Of a stretch of 64,000 nucleotides of DNA, positions 56,343 through 64,000 are shown in pieces. The DNA is taken from assembly GCF_015356825.1 (NCBI RefSeq), contig NZ_JAACYW010000016.1:1-64000 (forward strand), given 5' to 3'. Position 1 is the first letter of the stretch. The number at the start of each line of letters is the position of its first letter. Origin of the DNA: Catenulispora rubra. Lineage in GTDB: Bacteria > Actinomycetota > Actinomycetes > Streptomycetales > Catenulisporaceae. The notes below the pieces were generated by a model. It saw only the letters and a program-made list of their open reading frames with translations. It was not told the origin of the DNA and did not search any database. A program made the translations under genes and the position numbers.

Positions 56343-59300
56343 ATGACGAACGGTTTCGCGTCGATCAGCGCCGGCCGCACGGACCCCGGCGCCTTCCGGC
56401 CGGTGCCCGCGATGATCGAGGACCAGGCCGACCGGACCCCGGAGCGGCCGGCGGTGTCCTACGACGGCCGGACGCTGAGCTACCGGTCCCTCGACGGGCT
56501 GGCCAACGGGCTGGCCGTGGCGCTCGCCGGCCGCGGGATCGGCCGCGGCGCGGCGGTGCCGGTCCTGCTCGGCAACAGCCTGGAGCTGCCCGTCGCCTAC
56601 TTCGCGCTGATGAAGCTCGGCGCAGCCTTCGTTCCCTTGGACGCGGCCTGGCCGGCCGAACGGCTGCGCACCACCCTGGACGTGCTCCAGCCGGCGGCCG
56701 TGCTCTGCCATACTCCGGCCGACCTGCCCGTGGAATACCGGAACGTGGCCCTGAGCATCGAAAGCGGCCGGATCCCCCCGACCCCGCAGCGTCCCGGTGT
56801 ATCCCTGGGCCCGGACGACCTGATCTACGGGTTCTTCACCTCCGGGACCACAGGAATCCCCAAGTGTGCGATGAACCTGCACGGCGGGGTGGCCAACCGC
56901 TTCCGCTTCATGTCCCGCTACTTCGCGGCGACCGGCGAGGAGGTGGTGCTGCAGAACAGCAAGCACACCTTCGACTCCTCGATCTGGCAGCTGTTCTGGC
57001 CGCTGACCGAAGGCGGCCGCACGGTGCTGCCGGTCCAGGGCGAGTTCCTGGATCTGGAACGCACCGTGGCCACGATCGCCGAATACCGGGTCACCGCCTC
57101 GGACTTCGTCTCCAGCATCTTCAACGCGCTGGTGGCCCTGGTGGACGCCGATCCGGCGGCGGTGCTGCCGAAGCTGGCCTCGCTGCGCTGGCTCATCGTC
57201 GGCAGCGAGCCGGTCAACCCCAAGGCGGTCCGGCACCTCACCTCGCTGCTGCCCGGGCTGCGCGTGACCAACGGGTACGGACCCACCGAGACGTCGATCG
57301 GCATGGCCTTCCATCCGATGTCGGCCGAGGACGGCGACGCGATCCCGATCGGCAGGCCCATCGACAACTGCCACGCGGCGATCGTCGACGACGCCGTCCG
57401 CCTGGTGCCGGCAGGCGCCACCGGGGAGATAGCCGTCGGCGGCGCCTGCGTCGGGGCCGGCTACCTCGGCGCGCCGCGGGCGACGGCGCGCGTCTTCGTC
57501 CCGAACCCGTTCGCCCCGCACATCCCGGGGGACCGGCTGTACCTGACCGGCGACCTCGGACGGCTCGACGAGCAGGGCCGGCTGTACTTCCTGGGCCGCA
57601 AGGACTTCCAGGTCAAGATCGGCGGTATGCGGATCGAACTGGGCGAGGTCGAGGCGGTCGCGGAACGCTGCCCCGGGGTGCGCCAGGCGGTGGTCCTAGT
57701 CGAGGAGCAGCCCGCGGGCAAGTCCCTGGCCTTGTTCGTGGCCTGCGACGAGGACTTGTCCGAGCAGACGCTGCGCGACCATCTGCGCGAACACCTGCCC
57801 CGCACCAGCCTGCCCCGCCGGGTGTTCCTGCTGCCCACGATGCCGTTGAGCGAGAACGGGAAAGCCGACCGGACCGAACTCGGGCACATTCTGGACCGGC
57901 GGCGCGCGGCGGACGCGGCCGAACTGTTGGGCGGCGCCGCGCCGGCCGGGCTGGCCGGCCGCGTGCTGTGGGCGATGCGGGCCGCCCTGGGCCGTCCCGA
58001 CCTGGCCGGCGACGAGCACTTCATGGACGCCGGCGGCGATTCGCTCAAAGCCCTGACGGCGGTCAACGCGATCCGGGCCGAGTTCGACCTCAGGGAGCTG
58101 TGCGCGCAGGACCTGTTCGACCAGCCGACCGCCGAGCGGCTGACCCGGCTGATCGAGGCCTACCAGGCCGATGACCGGACGGTCGCGGACGAACCGGAGC
58201 TGATGGCCGCGGACGCGGCCGCGCCGGCGGGAGCCTTCGCCTCGGTCGCGTCGGTCGGCACCGAGGGCTTCGCGGGCTTCGCGGCGGGGACCGAGGTACA
58301 GACCGTCCTGGTCGCCGGCGGCACAGGGTTCGTCGGCAGCCGCGTGGTTCACGAACTGCTGCGGACCGGACTGCGGGTGATCAGCCTGGCGCGTGCGGGC
58401 GACGACGCGCGGGCGACCGACCGGGTAGTCGCCGCTCTCTCCAGCCGTGGGCTGTGGGCGCCGGAGTTCGCCGGACGGCTGACCGGCGTGGCCGGCGACC
58501 TGAGCCTGCTCGGACTCGGACTCGCCGACGACGTCTGGGAACGGTTGTCACATTCAGCCGACGTGGTTCTCAACTGCGGTGCCATGGTCAACTTCCTGTT
58601 CGACTACCGCGCGCACCGTCGGACGAACGTCCTGGGCAGCGGCGAGATGCTCCGCCTGGCCGCAGGCGGCCGCCCCGTACCCCTGGTGCAGGTGTCGACT
58701 CTGGCCGCCTTGCAGGACGCGACGATCGGCCGCGCGGCCGCGCTGCCGGAGAGTGTCGACGTCGCAACGATCGGCGCGCCGCCCGGCGGATACAACCGCT
58801 CCAAGTGGGTCGCCGAACGCTATCTGGCCGCGGCTCGTGAGAATGGCGCGACGGTGACCGTGCTCCGGCTCGGGGAGGTCATGCCGAGCGCCGACAACGG
58901 GATCCCCAACCCGGTCGCTCTCACGCACCTGCTGGCCACCGCCATGATCCGGCTCGGTGTACGACCCGACGCGGACATCAGGACCGACTTCAGCACGGTC
59001 GACTACGTGGCCGCACGCATCGTCGCCGCGGTCCGCGACCGGACGGTCTGGGGCGACACCCTGCACGTGCTGCACCCGAGCAGCGTGAGCTTCGCCGCCC
59101 TGCTCGACACCGCCGACAGCCCGCCGGAGCGGGTTTCGTGCCGCGAGTTCCTGCAGTGTCTGCGCGGCGAAGCCGAACGGACCGGCGAGCGGGCCTTGGC
59201 GGCTCTGGCGGCGCTGTTGCCGTCGGACCCGGCCTCCATGGACGAAGCCGGGCTGCGGTACGAGTTCGACACGTTGCTGACCGACAACGCAACGCTCTAC

Positions 59301-59432
59301 CGAGCCGACCGCTGCCGCGCCGCGGAGGCCCGCTGGGGTCTGGCGGAGAGCTCGGTGCAGGACGCGATCTCGGCATACCACGGTTACCTGTCCCGCAGCG
59401 TCCCCGGCCCCCTGGCCGTCCCCGCTTCCTGA
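56343..59432 (+). CDS. NRPS A-T-reductase (amino acid to aldehyde)
   Basis: 1029 residues. The adenylation domain has A3 FTSGTTGIPKC (165-175; the usual final glycine is cysteine), TNGYGPTETSIG, YLTGD, and GRKDFQVKIGGMRIELGE. The specificity residues align as D-S-W-D-I-G-G-I-G-K, unassigned. The carrier serine is 567 in AGGDS. The C-terminal thioester reductase has NADPH motif GGTGFVG (659-665) and catalytic YNRSK (Tyr817, Lys821). It lacks a condensation domain, so it should load and reduce a single amino or carboxylic acid, or release a chain delivered in trans. Confidence 0.92.
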   Translation: MTNGFASISAGRTDPGAFRPVPAMIEDQADRTPERPAVSYDGRTLSYRSLDGLANGLAVALAGRGIGRGAAVPVLLGNSLELPVAYFALMKLGAAFVPLDAAWPAERLRTTLDVLQPAAVLCHTPADLPVEYRNVALSIESGRIPPTPQRPGVSLGPDDLIYGFFTSGTTGIPKCAMNLHGGVANRFRFMSRYFAATGEEVVLQNSKHTFDSSIWQLFWPLTEGGRTVLPVQGEFLDLERTVATIAEYRVTASDFVSSIFNALVALVDADPAAVLPKLASLRWLIVGSEPVNPKAVRHLTSLLPGLRVTNGYGPTETSIGMAFHPMSAEDGDAIPIGRPIDNCHAAIVDDAVRLVPAGATGEIAVGGACVGAGYLGAPRATARVFVPNPFAPHIPGDRLYLTGDLGRLDEQGRLYFLGRKDFQVKIGGMRIELGEVEAVAERCPGVRQAVVLVEEQPAGKSLALFVACDEDLSEQTLRDHLREHLPRTSLPRRVFLLPTMPLSENGKADRTELGHILDRRRAADAAELLGGAAPAGLAGRVLWAMRAALGRPDLAGDEHFMDAGGDSLKALTAVNAIRAEFDLRELCAQDLFDQPTAERLTRLIEAYQADDRTVADEPELMAADAAAPAGAFASVASVGTEGFAGFAAGTEVQTVLVAGGTGFVGSRVVHELLRTGLRVISLARAGDDARATDRVVAALSSRGLWAPEFAGRLTGVAGDLSLLGLGLADDVWERLSHSADVVLNCGAMVNFLFDYRAHRRTNVLGSGEMLRLAAGGRPVPLVQVSTLAALQDATIGRAAALPESVDVATIGAPPGGYNRSKWVAERYLAAARENGATVTVLRLGEVMPSADNGIPNPVALTHLLATAMIRLGVRPDADIRTDFSTVDYVAARIVAAVRDRTVWGDTLHVLHPSSVSFAALLDTADSPPERVSCREFLQCLRGEAERTGERALAALAALLPSDPASMDEAGLRYEFDTLLTDNATLYRADRCRAAEARWGLAESSVQDAISAYHGYLSRSVPGPLAVPAS

Positions 59433-59459
59433 TTCTCAGCACTCGAAGTAAGGACACAG

Positions 59460-60446
59460 ATGCAATACCGCACTATAGGCCGCCTCGGCTGGCCGGTCAG
59501 CGAGATCGGCTACGGCATGTGGGGCATCGCCGGCGGCGCCGGCGGGTTCGCCTCCGGCGCCGACTACGAGCTCGCGCCCCGCTGCCTGGACGAGGCGGTC
59601 GACCTGGGCTGCACGTTCTTCGACACGGCCTGGGCCTACGGCCGCGGGATCAGTGAACTGATGCTCGGCGCCGTGCTCCGCCGGCACCGCGACCGCACCC
59701 TGCGCGTGGCGACGAAGATCCCGCCGAAGAACCGTGCCTGGCCTCCCGGCCCCGACGACACTCTTGAGGACGTGTTCCCGCGCGAGCACGTCAGGGACTA
59801 CGTCTGGCGCAGCCTGACCAACCTCGGCGTGGACCGCATCGACCTGATGCAGTTCCACGTCTGGGAGGACCGCTGGGCCGCCGATCCGCAGTGGCAGGAC
59901 ACGGTGCGCGAGCTCAAGGAGGAGGGTCTGGTCGCCGCCTTCGGGATCAGCGTCAACCGCTGGGAGCCCGCCAACTGTCTGGCCGCGCTCGACTCCGGCC
60001 TGATCGACGTGGTGCAGGTCATCTACAACATCTTCGACCAGGCGCCGGAGGATGAGCTGTTCGACCGTGCGCAGGCCGCCGGGGTGGGCGTCATCGCCCG
60101 CGTGCCGTTCGACGAGGGCTCTCTCGTCGGGACGCTGACCGTCGACAGCACCTGGCCCGAAGAGGACTGGCGTGCCACCTACTTCGGCCCGGAGAACCTC
60201 AAGCCGACCGTCGAGCGCGTCGACCGGCTCAAGCCGGAAGTGCCTGAGGGGATGACCCTTCCCGAGCTCGCCTTGCGCTTCGCGCTGGACCATCCCGCGG
60301 TCACCACCGTGATCCCGGGTATGCGCAAGCTGGAGCATGTGCGGCGCAACCTGGCGATGAGCGACGGCCAGAGGCTCGATCCCGACCTGGTGCGTACGCT
60401 TCGCCCGCACCGCTGGGACCGGGAGCCGGCCTGGTGGTCGGGGTGA
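59460..60446 (+). CDS. Aldo/keto reductase
   Basis: A 328-residue NADPH-dependent AKR. FFDTAWAYGRGISELMLG carries the catalytic Asp and Tyr, RVATKIPPKN the Lys and LMQFHVWED the His; GITVVIPGM-like TTVIPGMRKLEHV is the cofactor end. It sits directly after the A-T-reductase gene. The natural reading is that it reduces the aldehyde made there, or the reverse oxidation of a precursor. Confidence 0.87.
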   Translation: MQYRTIGRLGWPVSEIGYGMWGIAGGAGGFASGADYELAPRCLDEAVDLGCTFFDTAWAYGRGISELMLGAVLRRHRDRTLRVATKIPPKNRAWPPGPDDTLEDVFPREHVRDYVWRSLTNLGVDRIDLMQFHVWEDRWAADPQWQDTVRELKEEGLVAAFGISVNRWEPANCLAALDSGLIDVVQVIYNIFDQAPEDELFDRAQAAGVGVIARVPFDEGSLVGTLTVDSTWPEEDWRATYFGPENLKPTVERVDRLKPEVPEGMTLPELALRFALDHPAVTTVIPGMRKLEHVRRNLAMSDGQRLDPDLVRTLRPHRWDREPAWWSG

Positions 60447-60513
60447 TCCGGCGGCGCGTCACGGGGAAGTGGCCGTTCGGCGGAAGACGTCTGGAGAATC
60501 CGAGGTATCAACG

Positions 60514-61233
60514 ATGACTGTGATCGCCATGTGGGCGCATTCGCGTTCCATGTCGACGGCGTTCCTGCGGATGATGATCGAAAGGGGCGACGTCACCGTC
60601 GTCCACGAGCCCTGGCTCGGCCTCACCGAGCAGGGACAGATCACGGTGGCGCTCGCCGATGGCCGCCAGCAGACCGTGAGCTCCGACCAGGAGCTCATCG
60701 ATCTGCTCACCGAGGAGGGCCGGGAGCGTCCGGTGTTCGTCAAGGAAGTCCTCGACCACCGCTACCCGTATCTCTACGGGCATCCGGAGCGGTTCGCCTC
60801 CTTCATTCACACGTTCATCGTCCGCGACCCGGCGCAGACCATCGCCTCCCACTACGCGATGAAACCCACGGTGACCAGCCCCGAGATCGGTTATGAGCGG
60901 CAGTTCGAGCTCTTCGAGCTGCTCTGGGCCGCCACCGGCAGCCGACCGCTGGTGCTCGGTTCGGAACGCCTGCTGGAAGACCCGAAGACGACTGTCGCAA
61001 GGTTCTGCGAATACAGCGGGCTTCCGTATCTGCCCGAGGCGCTCAGCTGGGAGGCCCAGGACCGGCCGGAATGGCAGCGCTACCGCGGCTGGCATCTCGA
61101 TGTGATCGACAGCAACGGTTTCCAGGCCAAGCCCAAGAGTTACCCCGACACGATCGAGAACAACCCCGTCCTGCGGTCGTTCTACGAATACCACCTCCCG
61201 TTCTACGAACGGATCATGGTCCATGCCGACTGA
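60514..61233 (+). CDS. PAPS-dependent sulfotransferase family protein
   Basis: A 239-residue cytosolic sulfotransferase. The N-terminal MWAHSRSMSTAFLRMM is the 5'-phosphosulfate-binding loop, and FIVRDPAQTIASHYA the 3'-phosphate-binding RDP...S motif. It should move a sulfo group from PAPS to a hydroxyl or amine of a cluster intermediate. The complete cysCDN set 23 kb upstream supplies PAPS. The gene's last 11 bases overlap the dapF-like gene. Confidence 0.82.
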   Translation: MTVIAMWAHSRSMSTAFLRMMIERGDVTVVHEPWLGLTEQGQITVALADGRQQTVSSDQELIDLLTEEGRERPVFVKEVLDHRYPYLYGHPERFASFIHTFIVRDPAQTIASHYAMKPTVTSPEIGYERQFELFELLWAATGSRPLVLGSERLLEDPKTTVARFCEYSGLPYLPEALSWEAQDRPEWQRYRGWHLDVIDSNGFQAKPKSYPDTIENNPVLRSFYEYHLPFYERIMVHAD

Positions 61234-62044
61234 GCGGCGCGAGGTGGAGTTCGTCAAACTCGTCGCCGCCGGCAATCACTTCGTCCTGCTGGACGCCGAC
61301 CGCGACCCGCCACCGCCGGACGTCGCCGCGTTCGCTGTCCGGGCCTGCCAGCCGGCCACCGGGATCGGCGCGGACGGCGTCCTGCTGGTCCGCCGCACCG
61401 GCGCGGACGAGGTCCGGCTCACCGTGTTCAACCCCGACGGCTCCGTCGCCAAGATGTGCGGCAACGGCGCGCGCTGCGCGGCGTTCTACGTTCTGCGTGA
61501 GGACGGGGGTTCGCAGCTGTCTGTCACCCTCGGCCGCGATCGGCTGTACACCCTGCAAGCCCGGCTTGAGCGCAGCGGCGAGTTCGTGGAGCTCAGTTCG
61601 CCGCAACCGCTCGCCGCCGTCGGCCCGATCCGCCTCGACGGCTTCGACTACTTCACCGTGGACACCGGCACCGAATACGCGGTGGCGTTCGTCGACGACG
61701 TGGACCGGATCGACATGGCCACCGTCGGCCCCGCGATCCGGTACCACCCGCACTTCGCGCCCGGAGGCACGAGCGTGAGCTTCGCCGAACTGCGGCCCGA
61801 CGGGCTCAGGGTGCGCACCTACGAACGCGGCAACGAGGCGGAGACCCTCTCGTGCGCCAGTGGCGCGGTGGCCTGCGCCGTGGTCGCGCGAACACTGAGC
61901 CTGCCGATCTCGGATCGCGTCGCAGTCCACAACCGCTCCGCGGACCCGCTGTCCGTGCGGATCATCGGCCCCGCGCCCCCCTTCGCCGCCCTGACGTCGA
62001 CGGCGTCGGTGGCGCGGGTGTTCGCCGGGACGGTCGAGGTGTGA
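61223..62044 (+). CDS. Diaminopimelate epimerase-like enzyme
   Basis: A 273-residue PLP-independent two-cysteine epimerase of the DapF fold. Cys79 lies in KMCGNGARC and Cys211 in ETLSCASGAVAC; FVKLVAAGNHFVLLDA and TGIGADGVLLV are DapF landmarks. The usual CGTG after the second cysteine reads CASG. Clustered homologues epimerise amino acids other than diaminopimelate (CntK acts on histidine), so here it probably makes a D- or altered amino acid. No NRPS epimerisation domain is present in the cluster. Confidence 0.85.
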   Translation: MPTERREVEFVKLVAAGNHFVLLDADRDPPPPDVAAFAVRACQPATGIGADGVLLVRRTGADEVRLTVFNPDGSVAKMCGNGARCAAFYVLREDGGSQLSVTLGRDRLYTLQARLERSGEFVELSSPQPLAAVGPIRLDGFDYFTVDTGTEYAVAFVDDVDRIDMATVGPAIRYHPHFAPGGTSVSFAELRPDGLRVRTYERGNEAETLSCASGAVACAVVARTLSLPISDRVAVHNRSADPLSVRIIGPAPPFAALTSTASVARVFAGTVEV

Positions 62045-62115
62045 GGTGTGAGGTGTGAGGTGCGGGACTGGGACTACAGGACTGGTCCTGATGTCCCAGC
62101 CAACACCGGCGCTAC

Positions 62116-62535
62116 CTACGGTCCTTGCATGAACGTGTACTGATCGGAGACCACAACCGGACTGGTGTCGCCATCAGTGGTAACGCTGACGTCAACCGTC
62201 CCGGCATCGTGATAAGACGTGACCGCCGTGATCTGCGTGCTGGAGTCGACGTGGAACGAGGCCGCCGTGCTCCCGAACATCACCCGGAACGCGTTGGTGA
62301 ACCATGCACCGGTGATGGTGACGGTTCTGTTGCCATCCATCGTGCCCGAGGGCGGGCTGACCGCCGTGATCGACGGGATCGGCGGGAAGAACGTGAACTT
62401 GTCGGCGGCGACGTCCGGGCTGGTGCCCGCCGCGTTGCTGACCGTCACATCGACGGTGCCGTTGGTCTGGGCCCGGGTGACCGCGGTGATCTGGGTGTCG
62501 GAGTCCACGGTGAACCAGGAGGCCGCCGTGCCGCC
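62116..62535 (-). pseudogene. IPT/TIG-domain gene remnant
   Basis: The open frame begins right after a stop and reads GTAASWFTVDSDTQITAVT, then a second unit with GTMDGNRTVTITGAWF and GSTAASFHVDSSTQITAVT. These are IPT/TIG immunoglobulin-like repeats of secreted proteins. The first repeat lacks its start and there is no start codon with a ribosome-binding site or signal peptide, so it is the 3' end of a longer gene whose front has been lost. Confidence 0.6.
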
Positions 62536-62563
62536 TCACGGCTGTCTGCCATGAGCGCTGCCC

Positions 62564-62576
62564 TATACTGGCAGTA
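62564..62576. promoter_or_regulatory. Candidate promoter/operator upstream of marR
   Basis: TATACT (62564-62569) resembles a -10 box on the plus strand, and TACTG-G-CAGTA (62566-62576) is an overlapping palindrome, about 80 bases before the MarR start. A palindrome over a -10 box is a common autoregulatory arrangement. Confidence 0.4.
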
Positions 62577-62657
62577 GTAACGATGCCTGACTAGTTCACG
62601 TGATGCGTGATGGACGCGACGTGGTGGCACCAGGCGAGCGACGGAGTCGAGGGCGGC

Positions 62658-63098
62658 ATGGACGATGGGCGACGGTCTGATTTAGGGGTGTCGTTGTTCA
62701 TCCCGTACCGGTATACCGAGGACCGGCTCTTCCGGGCCCTGCAGGATGCCGGGTTCGACGACTGGACGCTCGCGCAGTGCCGAGTCTTCCAACGCGTCGC
62801 GCCGAACGGTTCGCGCCTCAAAGACCTGGCCGACCAGGCGCAGATGACGAAGCAGAGCGCCAGCGTGATGGTCGACCAGCTCGAACACCTGGGCTACGTC
62901 CGCCGGATCCCCGACCCCACGGACGGCCGGGCCCGGCTGATCGTGATCGAGGAACGCGGCAAGCGTGCCGTCGAGGTGGCCATGGCCACGCTCGACGAGA
63001 TCTACGCGGAGTGGGAGACCTACCTCGGCACCCGCAACTTCACGTTGCTGCACCAGATTCTCGATCAACTCCGCGAGATCACCGATCCGTACGCCTGA
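62658..63098 (+). CDS. MarR family transcriptional regulator
   Basis: A 146-residue winged-helix regulator. LAQCRVFQRVAPNGSRLKDL, then ADQAQMTKQSASVMVDQLEH is the HTH, and YVRRIPDPTDGRARLIVIEE the wing. The ATG at 62658 follows GAGGG and matches the usual N-terminus (MDDGRRSDLGVSLFIPYR); ATG 62610 is a longer option. As the only regulator near the NRPS cluster it could control it, though the mbtH operators differ from the palindrome at its own promoter. Confidence 0.88.
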   Translation: MDDGRRSDLGVSLFIPYRYTEDRLFRALQDAGFDDWTLAQCRVFQRVAPNGSRLKDLADQAQMTKQSASVMVDQLEHLGYVRRIPDPTDGRARLIVIEERGKRAVEVAMATLDEIYAEWETYLGTRNFTLLHQILDQLREITDPYA

Positions 63099-63251
63099 CA
63101 GATCGACCCCGCCCACGTTCAGCCGCTTGGGTCGGCGCGACCGGCAGGCCCGAACCCGCTTTGTCGTTGTCGGAGCTGTTGCTCTGTTTCATCAATGATC
63201 CTGACGATGCTCCCGCGTGGCCCGCGGGTGCGTCGTCGGGTCGCGGGTCGG

Positions 63252-63914
63252 TCAGCCGCGGATCGCGGTGGCTTCGCGGGTGAACTGGCGGTGGCCGATC
63301 AGCTTGTAGGCCAAACGGGCCGGGGCCGGAACGACCTGCATGAACCTCTGCCGTTCCGCCTCACTGGCCTCTTCGGTGATGTGGCCGAGGATGACCAGCC
63401 GCCGGGTGAGCGGGATCGCGCTCATGCCGTGCTTGGCGAGCGCGTCCCATTCGCTTTGCGTCACCGTGACCGAGACGATCGGGAGCAGTTTCTGCTCCTC
63501 CTCGGCCAGGTGGGCGATCAGTGTCGGCATCGTGGCTTCGACGCGGGTCGCCATCCGCTCGCCGGCGGCGGCGTCAGCGCTCGCGGTCCACGCCGGCAGT
63601 TCCGCCTCGAGAGCCCTGACAGCGTCGTCGACCTGCGCGTGCTGCTCGTCCATCCGGTCCATCAGCTCCGGGTCGAGCGCGGCCCGCTCACGCAGCAAGG
63701 GGAAGAGCAGTTCGTCTTCGCCGGTGTGGTGCGTGTGGAGGAAGTCCAGCATCTCGCGCGCATGGGCGCCGATGAGCTTGGACCGGGCGCGGTCATCGGC
63801 TGCGGAACGGAACAGCCGGGGCAGCTGACCGAACTCGCGTCGGAGGACGCGATGGATCAGAACCATCTCGTGGGTGTCGACGGGGGCGTCGACGCGGGTC
63901 CCGACGTCGTTCAT
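63252..63914 (-). CDS. Hemerythrin-domain protein
   Basis: A 220-residue protein with an N-terminal hemerythrin-like four-helix bundle. Iron ligands are suggested by HEMVLIHRVLRREF, LHTHHTGEDELLFPLL (HxxxE), DEQHAQVDDAVRAL and LIAHLAEEEQKLLPI. Such proteins bind a di-iron centre and may sense or store oxygen or NO. Its ATG overlaps the stop of the upstream gene, so it is the second or later gene of an operon. Confidence 0.85.
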   Translation of the reverse strand: MNDVGTRVDAPVDTHEMVLIHRVLRREFGQLPRLFRSAADDRARSKLIGAHAREMLDFLHTHHTGEDELLFPLLRERAALDPELMDRMDEQHAQVDDAVRALEAELPAWTASADAAAGERMATRVEATMPTLIAHLAEEEQKLLPIVSVTVTQSEWDALAKHGMSAIPLTRRLVILGHITEEASEAERQRFMQVVPAPARLAYKLIGHRQFTREATAIRG

Positions 63915-64000
63915 CGTGACTCCCCGGTGGTTGCGGTGTCCTGGGCGGCCTCGGGCGTGGGAAACGCGGCGCGGTGGGCCTTGGCCCAGTCCAGGAAGCT
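63911..64000 (-). CDS. 3' end of a gene running off the window
   Basis: An open reverse-strand frame enters from the right edge and ends at TGA 63911, overlapping the hemerythrin ATG (ATGA). Only the last 29 residues are visible (SFLDWAKAHRAAFPTPEAAQ onward). Too short to assign; the coupling shows it shares an operon with the hemerythrin gene. Confidence 0.6.
   Translation of the reverse strand, partial: SFLDWAKAHRAAFPTPEAAQDTATTGESR

Noticed and set aside
55620..57521. A 633-codon reverse frame opposite the PLP enzyme and NRPS 3
   Set aside because: Antisense to two genes with intact catalytic motifs; no own features.
63190..63240. CCCGCG...CGCGGG pairing upstream of the hemerythrin stop as a terminator
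   Set aside because: Short arms in a very GC-rich stretch; chance pairing cannot be excluded.

Overview
The window is a high-GC (about 70%) actinobacterial chromosome segment. Codon use, dense ATGA/GTGA stop-start overlaps, GTG starts, a lipoprotein sugar-binding protein, MbtH, NRPS genes and MmyB-type regulators all fit a filamentous actinomycete (Streptomyces / Catenulispora-like). The genus is inference only.

Layout. 1-79: start of an IS630-type transposase running off the left edge. 197-1459: a cytochrome P450. 1613-11852: a myo-inositol catabolism and uptake operon (iolG, iolE, iolC, a Cgl0159-type aldolase, iolD, lipoprotein binding protein, permease, single-domain ATPase, inositol monophosphatase-like enzyme); iolB and iolA are not seen. 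11841-20344: an MFS exporter with its HTH regulator, a small ORF coupled to a Sfp-type phosphopantetheinyl transferase, a GNAT enzyme, a membrane protein, a frameshifted gene, an SDR with a divergent MmyB-like regulator, and a DUF1330 protein. 20589-25703: a large ankyrin protein with an internal duplication, then a secreted beta-propeller/cell-wall-binding-repeat protein.

25737-34815: a split arsenic locus. The left part has arsC, a catalytically gutted arsC paralogue and arsR. The right part has a second arsR, divergent from an operon of a 50-aa peptide, an 80-aa CCG-repeat cysteine-rich protein, an M28 peptidase/flavin monooxygenase fusion, an MFS remnant and a CoA-disulfide-reductase-like flavoprotein. 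A secreted GH75-type chitosanase with duplicated C-terminal modules sits between the parts. No arsB/acr3 is seen.

34996-36580: an ATP-grasp peptide ligase (PGM1-related) preceded by an overlapping 30-codon ORF.

36651-62044 (regulator to 63098): an apparently undescribed biosynthetic gene cluster. cysNDC makes PAPS and a dedicated sulfotransferase would use it. MbtH, a BtrH-like acyltransferase and a jelly-roll protein accompany a C-A-T NRPS, a C-A(Ser)-T-TE NRPS and an A-T-reductase NRPS. Two acyl-CoA dehydrogenases, a PLP trans-sulfuration-type enzyme, an aldo/keto reductase, a DapF-like epimerase and MFS and AzlCD transporters complete it. The architecture predicts a small serine-containing, sulfated (or sulfate-activated) peptide with an amino-aldehyde or alcohol-derived unit. 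The phosphopantetheinyl transferase at 14062-14733 could activate the carrier domains. 62116-64000: an IPT/TIG gene remnant, a MarR regulator, a hemerythrin-like protein and the 3' end of another gene.
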